Assembly (NCBI GenBank): GCA_027257055.1
Contig: JAPVLO010000097.1
Span: 4,875,001-4,939,000 of the forward strand
Origin: Cephalopachus bancanus
Taxonomy: Eukaryota > Chordata > Mammalia > Primates > Tarsiidae
Direction of reading: 5' to 3'
Length of the DNA stretch: 64,000 nt
The translations under genes were made by a program, and so were the position numbers. Shown piece after piece: positions 48,706-60,575 of the stretch (within the stretch, counting starts at the first letter, position 1; each line of letters begins with the position of its first letter). Below the pieces are notes generated by a model. It had not been told where the DNA came from. It saw nothing but the letters and a program-made list of their open reading frames with translations, and searched no databases.

Positions 48706-49949
48706 ATTGTATTAGAAATTTATCCCTTTGCATGTAGTATATGTCGCAAATATTTTCCTCCAGTTGTCAGTTCTTTTTTACTTTATTTCTGGTATTTTGT
48801 GCCATGCAAAATTCTGATTTTTATGTGGTCAAACTTTCACTTTTCTAATTTTATTGCCTCTAGGTTTGGAGTCATATTTAGAAAGCCTTTATCTACAACG
48901 AAATTAAAGGGTAGCTTACTCATGTTTTCTTCTTATGTTTAAGTGACTTATTTGATATGTAGCTCTCTAAAACATTTACATTTACTTTTGTGTATAGTGT
49001 AAAATATAGATCACTTTTATATTTTCCAAGTGGATCAATAGTTGTTTTAGCATCATTTATTATAAAGTCAACCTTGTTCCAGTGATTTGAGATGCCACTT
49101 TTATTATATACTAAATATACATTTATTTTACATGTACTTGAGTCTGTTTCAGGGCTTTATATTTAATCCCACTGGTCTGTTTGTCTAGTCATGCACCAGT
49201 ACCACACTGGTTTAATTAGAGTCTTTATAATATGATTCAATGTCTAGTAGAGCTTGATTTCCTTGTAGTTTTAATTTCTCAGTGTTTTCTTGTCTATTCT
49301 TTTCCCATGTAAGCTTTACTATCATATCAACTTTTACTATTAAGTTTTTGTTTTGTTTTGTGTAAGTTTAACTCACATATATTACTTTACATAGCATTGC
49401 ATTATAGATACATTATCTTTTCTACTGTTTATTGGCATTTGGAGTCTTTCTAGTTTATTATCATAGCATCTAATGTTTTGAACAATTTGCAGTATTTTTT
49501 TATTGTACAAATGCAGGATTTTCTCTAGAGTATATACCTGCTAGTGGAATTTTGGGACCACGGGATATAAACATCATCAACCTTACTAGATAGTACCAAC
49601 TTCCTTTCCAAAGGATCTATTTTGATCAATATCTCAACAGTTTTAAAAAGAGTGCTTATTAATGTTTAAACACATATTTTTTTTAGCTATTGTTTTTATT
49701 ACAATTTCTAAAGTAATTTTAGTGTGCACTACTTTCATTATTGATGCCAGGGTCTTTAGGTATGCAGTAGATGCTCTATAATTATTTACTGAATTGTGGC
49801 CAGAGTACCAATTCTTTGGAATTAATTAATATTTAAGTTTATAAATATTCATATATTATTTTAAAGGGACACAGGACACGTGCTTTTTTTTTAATTGAGT
49901 GCAGTTTTGTATATAAGAACATTGGATCAAGCTTTTAAATTATAGTTTT

Positions 49950-50284
49950 TTGGGTTGCTTTTTTTGGGTTTTTTGTTTTTGTTTTTGTTTTTGTTTTGAG
50001 TTATAGTCTCACTCAGTCGCATAGGCTGGAATGTGGTGGTACACTCACAGCCATCCCTGCATCGACCGGCTCGGCTCCAGCGATCTTTCCGCCTTAACCT
50101 TCCAAGTAGCCGGAACTTCAGGCATTCACTACCACACCTGGCTAATTTTTTTTTTTTTTTTGTATTGTAGAGATGAGGTCTTACCAAGTTGCCCGGGCTG
50201 GTCTCCATCCCTCGGGCTCAGGCAATCCACCTGCCTTGGTCTCCCAAAGTGCTGGAATTACAGGCTGAGCCACCAAGCCCGGCC
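49950..50284 (-). mobile_element. Intermediate-age Alu, minus strand
   Basis: Exact duplication AAATTATAGTTTT at 49937-49949 and 50285-50297. It has a long T/G-rich tail, (TTTTTG)n, and a T16 middle tract. Diverged from both the oldest and youngest groups here. Confidence 0.95.
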
Positions 50285-50545
50285 AAATTATAGTTTTGTA
50301 ATCTTCTATGTCCTTACTGATATTCAACCTTTTTAATATGCTACTTGCTAGGAAAATGATATTATGAACTTTTTCTGTGATTGTTGATTTGGTTATTTCT
50401 CTTTGTAGTTTTGTAAATTTTAGTGGATAGATAGATTTCAAGATTATGTTACTTGACAGGTGAGCTAACAGTTATTTGGAATTGAATATTGTATCTCTTT
50501 GTAGTGGCCTTCTTTATTGATGTCAGTGATTGTCTTTGCTTTTAG

Positions 50546-51121
50546 AATCAAAATCTAGAGGTGAGCGCTGTGGTACAGAGGGATATCCAGGCAAAATTTC
50601 TAGTTCTAATTTGAAAAGCAGAAAATGGAGCTCCTAAAAGAAAGTGGCAAGAATCCAATTAGTTTTTCTTTCCTTTGTCTCCACTCTTTCAGATTCTGAC
50701 TAATCCTACAGTGGCAGCAGTTGCAAAAGAAACCAACAAGAGTGAACTACAAGGGCCCAAACACTGAAAGAGGAGAAACTCTCTCTAATGGTAGAAAGGC
50801 AGTTCCAAGATGATGGGACCAAGCTATATTGCTTTTTTCTTTCTCTTTCCATCTTCTCATTGCCGTACTGAAGTAGTGGAAATGTTAGATTTTGGTCAAA
50901 GGACCAAGAAGAGGAGCCTCAGAGAATCAGAAAATATCAGAGATGTAATAGAGATGGAGAATTAAAGAAACAACTCCAGTTGTGAAGTTCTAAACTCAAC
51001 ATGCAAATGCTAATTGATATCTAAGGATTTTGAGAACTAATCTAAGAGAGAGTTTAGACTATCTTAGATAGTTTAGATCATTTTAGATAACTTCCAATCG
51101 GGACCCATAGTGATTCCTGGG
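50546..51121. other. Intergenic sequence, nothing recognised
   Basis: No exon or repeat named. Short related motifs TTAGACTATCTTAGATAG and TTTAGATCATTTTAGATAA occur near 51053-51090. Confidence 0.4.
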
Positions 51122-51183
51122 TAAGATAATCTGGATAGTGCTGCTATAGTGATAAGATAATCTGGATAGTGCTGCTAAGTGAT
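51122..51183 (+). repeat. 31-bp tandem duplication
   Basis: TAAGATAATCTGGATAGTGC plus TGCTA occurs exactly at 51122-51146 and 51153-51177, a period of 31 bp. The perfect identity suggests a recent event. Confidence 0.92.
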
Positions 51184-51210
51184 AGTTTTCACTTTTGAAA
51201 ACTGAACTGA

Positions 51211-51503
51211 GCCGGGCTCGGTGGCTCAGCCTGTAATCCCACGCCTTTGGGAGGCTGAGGTGAGTGGATTGCCTGAGCCTGCGGGTTCGAGACCCGCCTG
51301 GGCAGCGAGACCTCATCTCTACAATAAATCAAAAAAAAAAAAATCAGCCGGGCGTGGTAGCGCGTGCCTGTAATTCCGGCTACTCGGAAGGCTGAGGCGG
51401 AAGGATCGCCGAAGCCCAGCAGGTCGAGGCTGCGGTGGCCGGGAGGGCCACTGCACTCCAGTCTGGGTGACAAAGTGAGACTCCAACTCAAAAAAAAAAA
51501 AAA
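51211..51503 (+). mobile_element. Young-subfamily Alu
   Basis: The exact duplication AAACTGAACTGA is at 51199-51210 and 51504-51515. The middle A-run is longer than in the siblings. Confidence 0.97.
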
Positions 51504-51619
51504 AAACTGAACTGATATTAAAAACACAGCCCAGAAGAGCAGGTTGAAACTTGTCAACTAAACTTAATCAGGTAAAGTGCCTGTTAATCAATATTTTGTA
51601 TAAGATTTAAACAAGACCC

Positions 51620-53800
51620 ATAATCTCATAACATAATATTCAGGATATCTGAGATACAGTCTAAAACACTTGGCATACAAATAATTATAAACTTACAACT
51701 CCTATGGGAAAAGAAAATCAAGTGACTCCAATGGTGAGATAACACAGATATTGGAATTATTTGAAAAAATGCAAAAGCAACTTTGTAAAAAATATGCTTA
51801 AATGAATAATCATGAACATTTTTAAAAACAAAACTCAAAATAGAAAGTTTTAGCAATGAAGTAGAAGATAAAAAGAACAAAGTAAAAATTTTAAAAATGA
51901 AAAATACAACTAAAATGAAAAATTCACTGAATGAACTTATCAATGTAGATGATACAGGAAAGACTTAGTAAACTTGAAGTTAGATAAATAAAAATTATCT
52001 CATTGGAAAAACAGAAAAACAAACAGAGTTTCAGTGACCAGCAAAAGTTCTAACAAATGTCATCAGAGCTGTAGAAAAAGGGGACAATAAACATGATGCT
52101 CGAAGAAAATATTCAAAGAAATATTAGCTAAAATATTTCTAAATTTGGTGAAAGGCATATATCTACAGATTCAAGAAGCTGAATAACCCCCCCAAATGAT
52201 AAAACTTGAATAACAATGCTAAGCAAAGAAAAATATTTTGAAAGCAGTTAGATAAATGTAACATGTTACTTATAGGGAAAAATGATTTGGGTACTGCTAA
52301 TTTCTCATTAGAAACCATGGAGGGCAGATAAATGTCCTAATTTTTTTTCATTTCTGAAAGAAAAGAACTGCTATCCCAGCACTTTTTTTCAGTCTAAATA
52401 TTCCTCAGAAATTGATGGAAAATAAAAGAATTCACATAAGAAGAAAACCTAATATAGTTAGTAGTCCATTTACCTGCCTAAATTTTTCATCTACAAGCTA
52501 AACCATATTAAAAGGAAACTTAAACACCACGAACAAAGGAAAAGTTTCACAGATACAGTAAATATCTGGGTACATTTAATAAGCTATTTTTTCCTCTTAC
52601 ATTCTTTTAAATATATGTTGTTTGAAGGCAAAATGTATAATATTGTGTGACAGAATTTTGATGTAGGTAGGCATCATATATAAGGCAACTGTAACTTACA
52701 GCAGAGGGAATGAGGAATAGTAGGTTTTCTACAATTTAATTAAAGTGATAAAATATTGATTCTAAATAGGTTATGAGAAATTACATATTTTACAATCTGC
52801 AGAACAACCACTAAAAATTTATACCCAAAAAATTCAAAATCACAATAGATAAATTAAAATAGAATAAAAAAATTTCAAACAACCCAAAAGAAATTAGAAA
52901 AGATGAAATAACCAAAAAGAGTAGCAATTAGAAAGACAGTGATAAAAGAGTATACCTAAATCCAAAAATATCATGTAAATAAATATCATTTACATGTAAA
53001 TGGTCTAAAGACATCAAATAAAAGATAGAATGAATTTTATAAAGCATACTTTCATGATGTCTACAGGAAACTCACTTCAAATATAATTTAGGTAAAATGC
53101 AAAAGGATAAAAAAAGATGTCATTATAAATATGTATCAAAAGTAAGCTAGAATTACTATATTAATACTAGACAAAATATATTGAAAGCAAATAGAATTAC
53201 CAGTTATGTTATGTGATAATAAAAAGTAAAGTCACCAAGAAGGCATAATAGTATTAATTGATTAAGTACCTCAGAATAGAGATTCAAAATAAAATTTAAA
53301 AACTCAACAGAACTGAAGAAAAAGTTAAAAATATAGACAGTTATAGTTGGCAACATCAACACTGCTTTATCAATAATAGAATTGTGTGATTGCATAGTTG
53401 GAAAATACTTTGGTATTTCCTATATCCTTATACAATGGAACTCAGTCAGCAATAAAATAGGAACTCACAAGTGATACATACAACAACTTGAACGAATTTC
53501 AAGGGCATTATACTGAATGAAAAAGGCAGTTATATCATACGATCTTATTTGAATGACATTCTTGAAAAGACAAAACTATAGTGTTGGAAAATGTATCAGA
53601 AGTTGGCAGAGTTAAGATTAAGCAACAAGTATAAATATAAAGGGATGCCATAAGGCAATTTTTGTGGTAATGGAGCTGTTATGTATCTTATTTGTGGTGG
53701 TAGTAACATAAGTCTATACATGTGTGAAAGTAGAACTGCATACCAAAAGGAAAAGTAGTCTTTTTCTTTAAAAAGAATACATGTAAAAGACAAGAAAATA
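51620..53800 (+). mobile_element. Old L1 (HAL1/L1M-like), plus strand
   Basis: ORF1-type text occurs at 52120-52440 (CTAAATTTGGTGAAAGGCAT; TTCTCATTAGAAACCATGGA). Endonuclease-type ORF2 text follows at 53040-53260 and a 3' UTR at 53395-53800 (GAATTTCAAGGGCATTATAC; CAAAACTATAGTGTTGGAAA). All frames are broken and most of ORF2 is absent. Confidence 0.7.
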
Positions 53801-53819
53801 ATCTTACTAGTAATACTTC

Positions 53820-54045
53820 AAAATGGGAATCCAAATGTCCATCAGTTGGTGAATGAATAAACAAAATGTGGTATAATACTTAAAATACTATTCAACAATA
53901 AGAAAAATTCTACTGAAACATGTTGCAACATGAATGCACCCCCAAAATATTATGCTTTGTAAAACAAGATGGAAAAAACCCATATATTTTATTACTCCAT
54001 TTATACAAAATAAGACACACTGACAGCAAGTTTGAAATTCAGGTA
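53820..54045 (+). mobile_element. Second L1 3'-end fragment
   Basis: CCAAATGTCCATCAGTTGGT and ACAAAATGTGGTATAATACT repeat a different L1 3'-end section immediately after the first, so it is a separate insertion. Confidence 0.65.
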
Positions 54046-54175
54046 GGATTTGGTGTCACAGTCTTGAATCCAAAGGTAATCTGGAGACAGAATTCATTTC
54101 TCCTCAGCAGTCCTCAGTTATTTCTCCCAAGGCCTTCAACTGACTGGATGAGGCCCACTCACACTGTTGAGATAA
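54045..54175. repeat. Fragment of the repeat family seen at 34722-35535
   Basis: GGCCTTCAACTGACTGGATG and AGGCCCACTCACACTGTTGA match the middle of that family, including its AGGCCCA core. Confidence 0.5.
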
Positions 54176-54179
54176 AGCA

Positions 54180-54440
54180 GTGAATGATGAATTAGATGAA
54201 TTAGCGGCATTCTAAGAAGAAGAAGAGAGAGATAGCTGTCTCTCTATCATGTGAGGACACTGATAGAAGGTAGCTGTCTGCAAGCCAGGAAGGAAGCCCT
54301 TATCAGGAACTAAATCAGCTGGCACCTCAATTTTGGACTTTTTTAGCTTTTAGAATGGTGAGAAATAAATGTCTGTTGTTTAAGTCACCCAATATAGGGT
54401 ATTTTGTAATAGCAGCCTGAGTAGACTAATAGAGTGATCA
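54180..54440 (+). mobile_element. MLT1/MST-type MaLR LTR, 3' part
   Basis: ATGTGAGGACACTGATAGAA, GCAAGCCAGGAAGGAAGCCC, TGAGAAATAAATGTCTGTTG (with the AATAAA) and GTCACCCAATATAGGGTATT, then AGCAGCCTGAGTAGACTAAT, are the classic 3' half of a MaLR LTR. Confidence 0.85.
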
Positions 54441-55219
54441 TTGCAAAATATACCTTCAACCTTCTCATAATAATGCTTGTATTCCAGAAAAGAAGAGTCT
54501 TTCCTCAGTTGGGATAAAAGTCATTCTTCCTGCTCTGGTCCCTTCTAGTCTTCCTGTTTTATCTCAGGACAAAAAACAAAAACATAAATGAACAAGCAAA
54601 CAAAACAAAACAGCAAAAACAAAAACTAAAAACCATGATCAATGGGGCTCAGAACTTCAGTGACATAAATTGGGAGTGCTGCAGTCAGAAAATGGAGCAG
54701 AGGATGTGGAACAAAAGCTCCAAGACATGGGTCCACCGAAAGACTGAGATTTAATAATAAGATTACAAAATGTTTCTCTTCCTTCATATCTAATCATCAC
54801 AGCAACAAATCTTCAGGATCATCATAGTGAAAGACATCTGAAAGAGTTGTAGGAAACAGACTCTCTCTAAGGAGGAGTATGCAGGGAAACCCAAGGTCAA
54901 GAGAAAAGACAAAAACAAGAACACCAGAGAAATTGAGAGATTCTGATAACTATAGCAACAGCAATCATTAAACATAAAACATAGTCTGTATTGTAGTCAG
55001 GTTACCATAAGTCCTCACACCAAGGATCTATTTACTTCTGCTCTTATTGTCCAGAAACATATCCTACTTTTAACAAAAAATTACAAGGCAGACCAAAAAG
55101 TTAAAAACAAAACAAAACAAAAAACAGTCTGAAGAAACAAAACAATGATCAGAATTAGACTGAAACATGACATTGATGTTGAAATTACCAGAGTTAGTTA
55201 TTCAGTTGATAATAACTGT
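54441..55219. other. Intergenic sequence with A-rich stretches
   Basis: A CAAAA-rich stretch lies at 54568-54640. The remainder may be L1 5' region but I cannot show it. Confidence 0.35.
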
Positions 55220-55890
55220 GATTATGAATAATAATATTACCATGAATAATAATAACTATGATTATGAATAATAACTATGATTAACATGTTAAAGTCTTTA
55301 ATGAAGAAGAAGAAGAAAGCATGCAAAAAGATGGATAATATGGGACATGTAAACTTTAAAAAAGAACATACTAAAATTCTAGCAAACAAAACTATGGTAA
55401 CAGAAATGAAGAATGCCTTCAATGGACTTATCAGTAGCCTTGACACAGCAGAGGAAAGAATCAGTGAGTTTGATGGAAGGTCAATAGAAATACCCCAAAC
55501 TTAATTGCAAAGAAAAAAAAGTAAAAAAAAACAGAGCAGAATTTCCAACAGCTATAGAAGAATTGCAAAAGGAAAATGCATAATTGGAATATCAGAAAAA
55601 GAAAGAGAATGAAATGGGAGAAATCTTTGAAGTAATAAAGTTTTAAAGATTTCCAAAATTAATGGTAGACAAGAACTCACAGATTTAGAAACAGAAAACA
55701 TCAAGAAAAAATACAAATAAAACACAACTAAGTATATTATATCTAAACTGCAGAAAGTCAAAGAGAGAAAATATGATGGTGATGGTTGTACAACTCTGTT
55801 AATTTGCTAGATATCATTGAATTATCAAATTAAAATGAATGAATTTTATGTTATGTAAATTATACCTCAATAAAGCTATTTAAATAATGA
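55201..55890 (+). mobile_element. L1 ORF1 fragment and L1 3' tail, plus strand
   Basis: 55385-55500 translates to an ORF1-like coiled-coil segment (TEMKNAFNGLISSLDTAEER) with stops on either side. 55560-55760 continues it. 55830-55890 (GTAAATTATACCTCAATAAA) is a typical L1M 3' terminus. An AT-rich tandem array with unit near AATAATAACTATGATTATG spans 55205-55283. Confidence 0.68.
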
Positions 55891-56266
55891 GCTGACTCAA
55901 AGAAGCATACCTGGTGTCGAGGTAGAAAAACAACATTTATCTACATCAGGGAGTCATTCAATATTTTTCCTAACAATCAAGACTCTCAAGAGGTGAATTA
56001 GAAGCAGAGGCCAAGTCCTGGTGGGGCTCTGGAATAGGTGGTTTATTGAGTGGAAATCTTTGGCATTGCTTTTCTTTTTCTATTTGGTAACCTCTTTGAC
56101 CTGAATGAAGCAATGTGAAATAAATCAGTGTTCTATCTGCTGCTGTTCGACAGCCCGACTTTGAATCTGAGCATGTTTCAATCATGCATTTTCCCTCATT
56201 TCAAATTTTCTTGTACACTTAACATTTACTTTTCTACCTGACTGACACCTAGTTTTTGGTTCCAGC

Positions 56267-56330
56267 TTAAAAAAAAAAAAATATATATATATATATGTAT
56301 ATATATATATGTATATATATGTATATATAG
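56267..56330. repeat. A-tract and (TA)n microsatellite
   Basis: An A13 run followed by about 50 bp of TA repeats interrupted by TG. Confidence 0.95.
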
Positions 56331-57016
56331 GCAAGCTGCTGCAGCACAGGGTGTGGTTTGTGCAAGGAAGGCAAGAGGCTACCAGGCAGACAAGCCTTCA
56401 GTGGGATTCATCTCTCTGTTTAAAATGAACACTCATTTTCTGTTTCTAATCAGTGCTTTCTCCTCTTTTCAAGGAAAAAAACATAACCTACTGAGTGAAA
56501 TAGCTTCATTGACATGTTTCCTCTGATTCAATGCTTATCTCTGTCCCTCTGAAGGTTTCACATTGAGTTTATCTGTCTTATGTTTTTAACAGTTTCCGGT
56601 CTTATTATTGTTATTTGTACAGCCCTGAAGCCTTTGAGTCTCTAAAGGTGGGGATCTATTATATGAGCTTATTGCTGGGAAAGGACATGATTTTCAAAAA
56701 GACTTTTGTCCTCCACTGGTAATCAACACACAAATGCATCTTGCCTTTTCCCTTGTTTAACCTTTGTTGCCATTGGGGAAGTTTTCACATAGTCTTATGC
56801 TCTCTAATCCAGTAAATAGTTACAACAATTTTATTAGGAAAAAAAAAAAAAAGACAGAGGAGAGAATATTGCTTTAGGAATGAGAAAATTCATTCCAGGC
56901 TTAGTCTCTTACTCTGTGTAATCCTCTCTGGGCAAATCATTTCAAGCAGTTTGGTATGGCAGAATAAATACTCCTTGTAGCATTTGAGTGTTGACTTGGT
57001 AAGATTTACATTCATG

Positions 57017-57309
57017 AGCCGGGCTCGGTGGCTCAGCCTGTAATCCCGCGCCTTTGGGAGGCTGAGGTGAGTGGATTGCCTGAGCCCGCGGGTTCGAGAC
57101 CCGCCTGGGCAGCGAGACCTCATCTCTACAATAAATCAAAAAATCAGCCGGGCATGGTAGTGCATGCCTGTAATTCCGGCTACTTGGAAGGCTGGGGCGG
57201 AAGGATCGCTGGAGCCCAGCAGGTCGAGGCTGCGGTGGCTGGGAGCAGCCACTGCACTCCAGTCTGGGTGACAGAGTGAGACTCCAACTCAAAAAAAAAA
57301 AAAAAAAAA
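57017..57309 (+). mobile_element. Young-subfamily Alu, near consensus
   Basis: The duplication ATTTACATTCATG (57004-57016, 57310-57322) is exact and the A-tail is uninterrupted (about 20 nt), both signs of a recent insertion. Confidence 0.97.
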
Positions 57310-57322
57310 ATTTACATTCATG

Positions 57323-58129
57323 CAACAAAGCAAGTTATGCAGGAATGATTAACTAAAATGATTTTTATTGAAATTGGTTTCCTCCAATCATATGAAAGAA
57401 ACAAAGAGCAAAGAGATTCTTATGATATTGGCTTGGTAAAAACTTCCTTAGAGGACAGTGTGTCATTCTCCAAAGGCTGATCCATCAACCCACTCTCCTT
57501 GCTTCTAATGGCCTCTTCAGAATAAACCCTACTTCACTGCTGTGATCACAGAGGAATGGGAATGGAAGATTTTATTTTCTCTTGTTTTAATAGAGCAGGA
57601 AAAAGAAATGGGATGAACAGGCTACTGGGTTCAATCAGAGATTGTACTTATTAAGAGAGAAGTTGCTACCAGGAGAAAAGGAAGAACTATAAACTTTCTT
57701 GAGGGACTCAGTAGCATTGATATGGGGATAAAAAGACTGTCTTCAGGCTATGAACAACTTGATTAATTCATTTCTCTTTCTTCAGAGCCATTCTGTATCT
57801 CTTACCAATGGCACAGACCTTAAAACCTAAAATTAAACATTCTGGAAATGCTCCTGGATCTACAGATGTGAAGCCCAAATACTATCCTTTCTCTAGAAAG
57901 TACACTTCTATTGCATTTTTAAAGCTAAATCATTCAAGATATAATCCTTAGATTTGCTTTCATAGAGTTTTTGGAGCCAGACAATTTTAGTGAAGCATAC
58001 TTTTAAAATGTAAGGTAGGTAAAATTCTAGCACTGAGTAGATGCCAAACAAAATGAACCACACCCAGAACAAAAATAGTATTTGTCCTAGTCATAGTATC
58101 AAAGAGAGTTGTATAGAGCCATTTTATTT
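57323..58129. other. Single-copy intergenic sequence
   Basis: No gene or repeat recognised. Confidence 0.45.
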
Positions 58130-58315
58130 GAGCCATAATTTCAAAGTCCAATTTCTGTTACTTGGGTGAGTTACATAGTCTTTTTCTGAGATTGAGTTTC
58201 TTTACCTTTAAAATGGGCATAGTAATTTCTAACTTTCTTGGTTGTTAGGAATATTAAATTTGTAGAATATATTTAAATGTAAAGCATGATGCTTGATATA
58301 TAAATGACAACCTTC
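58130..58315 (+). repeat. MIR SINE
   Basis: TACTTGGGTGAGTTACATAG, TTGAGTTTCTTTACCTTTAA and AATGGGCATAGTAATTTCTA are plus-strand MIR. Confidence 0.78.
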
Positions 58316-59954
58316 ACGTCTATTTTCTATACTTTAATTTATTATATTGCAAATTAGAATTGTTTTTACAACCTGTTTTAAAGTTATTGTGAGATAGAGG
58401 CATAATAAACAGCGGGAAGATATTGATAAAATTATTAGAGGACACATTGAGTATTAATCGATTGTTTGTATACTTCAAACTCTGGTAGTATTTGAGCCTG
58501 GGGAGAACTCTGCCCTATGAAGACAGAAAATAGACAAGACAACATTTGGCCCGATTATTTCACTATCCTCTTGGTCAAGGAGCTACAACAAATGGTGACA
58601 CTAGCATTTCTAGCTCCCCCATGTGATTTGACCATATGGACAAGTTCTGACCTTTCAAGATGACCACATTTTACAATCTTGGCTTGTTTGTTCACCAAAT
58701 CGTGTAAAGTCAAAGAAATAAGTTCACTAAGCCTAAGACTATATGTCTTTCAAAACAGATAGCACTAACTACCAGTGGGTGACTGTTTGTAAACATCACT
58801 GGAAAGGCCCACACAGCAATTCCAGGTTAATAAGGTGGTCAAACAACACTACAAAATGAAAGTGCAGGACTGATTGTGCACGTTTTAAGAGCAGTAACAA
58901 GGAATAGCTTTGTGTCCTTAGAATTGGTCTTTCCTTTCCTCATGAGTACAGGTTGCCCAATCACCAAACAAGATGGCAGATCTGGGAACCAACTCGTGGG
59001 TATTTTGAGCATATCTAACCCAACTTGTTCATTATGTTGCATTCCTGCTTATCAAACACTGAGGTGTATCCATGGATTATACAATCATATTGTTCATTCA
59101 GTATTTATTTCTCCTCCCCCTTACATGCCAGACAGTATATGGTGCTAGACAGTTCCATCTGAATTTCTCACCATGGGCTACGATTTTCTTTACCATTCTT
59201 CACATTATTACTTTGTGCGCTTTTACTGCTCCAGAGAATCTTTAAGTATTTGTTGAACTCCATGAAAAGCGATTGTTAAAAGTTTTTGTTCTTTAATTAA
59301 TCAAAGATGTTCCAGGCAATCAAACAGAATTCAGCATTCATAGAATGATTTTGCACATATGTGTCATAAACTAGGAAAATAAATCTTAGTTACAGACCTT
59401 ACTACATTCAGCTAGTGCTTTCTGGGAAAATAGTGGGTTATAATGTAGGATTATTTTTCTCTTTTGTCTCTTTTTAACAGTGGCTTCTAGCTTTTATTAT
59501 AAACATAAAGTTGCTAAAGAAACTATTTCTTATAGAGTATAGCCATTCTCTATCTTGATCAATAATTTCAAATCACCTACTTTCTCATTCTTAAGGTTAT
59601 CAGTCCAACCTGTGATTACCAAAATTTAAAATATTATTTGTTATCATAAATGATCTCTGGTGATAGACAGAAGTCAACATCCTCAGCAACCCAAACTATG
59701 ACTCAGGTCTATGTGAGGTGTATAATAATTAGGAAAAATTTGCTTGCTAAATTAATACCAAACTTGCACAACAGGCAGCAGTCAATGATAAATTTAGCAG
59801 AAGCCAAGAAGAAAATTACACATTCTCTAAAACAAACTGCTAAAGTGTATTTTTTAAAACAAAACCAAAGAATAAATGCTCTATTAAAGGATACTTAAGA
59901 TAAATAAAGATAAGGGTTTTGGAAAATGTCCACTAGATTAGCTAATCGTTTATC
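58316..59954. other. Single-copy intergenic sequence
   Basis: No exon recognised. The frame at 58876-59148 has no family motif. Confidence 0.45.
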
Positions 59955-60065
59955 TCTTTAGCTTTCATTATAATGTGAGATTCTTTTTGTATCCCTAGTG
60001 CTTAATGGAACCTGGAACATAATAGAAGATCTATCTGTAAAAGACTATTGAGTGAATGAGGGATA
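59955..60065 (+). repeat. L2 3'-end fragment
   Basis: CCCTAGTGCTTAATGGAACC, ACATAATAGAAGATCTATCT and TTGAGTGAATGAG match the L2 terminus. Confidence 0.55.
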
Positions 60066-60383
60066 GCACATCTCTAGTCTAAAAAAATATATATGTTGGG
60101 TTTTCTTGTAATTTGCTATACTCATGTGTCCACCTTTAGCCATCAAATAGATGTGTTGATGTATATGTATATGAAAAATTTAAAGACTTTAAAGCAGTTT
60201 CCTTAGTTTCCAAATATTTACAGACTACCTATGCTAACCTTGTGAGATACAGACATAAATATGGTAGAATGTTCAGTCTTCAAGGAGTAGGTTACTGATC
60301 TCTTTCTTCTCATGGTCAGAAAGATAGCAAAAAGAAATTAATTTCATGACTAAAAATTTTGAAATTTTCACGAAACTTTTAGA

Positions 60384-60575
60384 GTTGGATTTTCAGGTAA
60401 AATACAGGACACTTAGTTAAATTCAAATTTCAGATAAACAGTAAATAATTTTTTAAGATAAGGATGTCCAATGTAGTATTTGAAGCACTGGGAATTATCC
60501 TAAACCTAGAACCTAGTATTCATTGTTTATCTGAAATTCAAGGTTTAACTAGGCATTCTGTATTTGCGCATATGT
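60384..60575. mobile_element. Fold-back (palindromic) MITE-like element
   Basis: Left arm 60400-60442 (AAATACAGGACACTTAGTTA...) and right arm 60522-60565 are imperfect inverted repeats of about 43 nt, both containing ATTTCAGATAAACA in the same sense when one is reverse complemented. The spacer is about 80 nt. It resembles a known palindromic mammalian non-autonomous DNA element, name uncertain. Confidence 0.72.

Larger units (their letters stand above)
44720..50545 (-). mobile_element. Long old L1 (L1M-type), minus strand, interrupted
   Basis: It opens with L1ME-like 3' UTR in reverse complement (45030-46080, ATGATTTCAGGCTTACAAAA; TCTGATGTGGTATTTGCCTA). A second 3'-end-type block follows (46920-47480). 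Antisense ORF2-proximal text comes next (48730-49260, CATGCACCAGTACCACACTG). A further antisense ORF2 5' piece lies after the Alu (50300-50545). Several L1s may be overlaid. A DNA transposon (47491-48705) and an Alu (49950-50284) are inserted. Confidence 0.65.

Noticed and set aside
55277..55504. Lys-rich 75-codon frame as a candidate gene
   Set aside because: It matches the L1 ORF1 coiled-coil region with stops on both sides.
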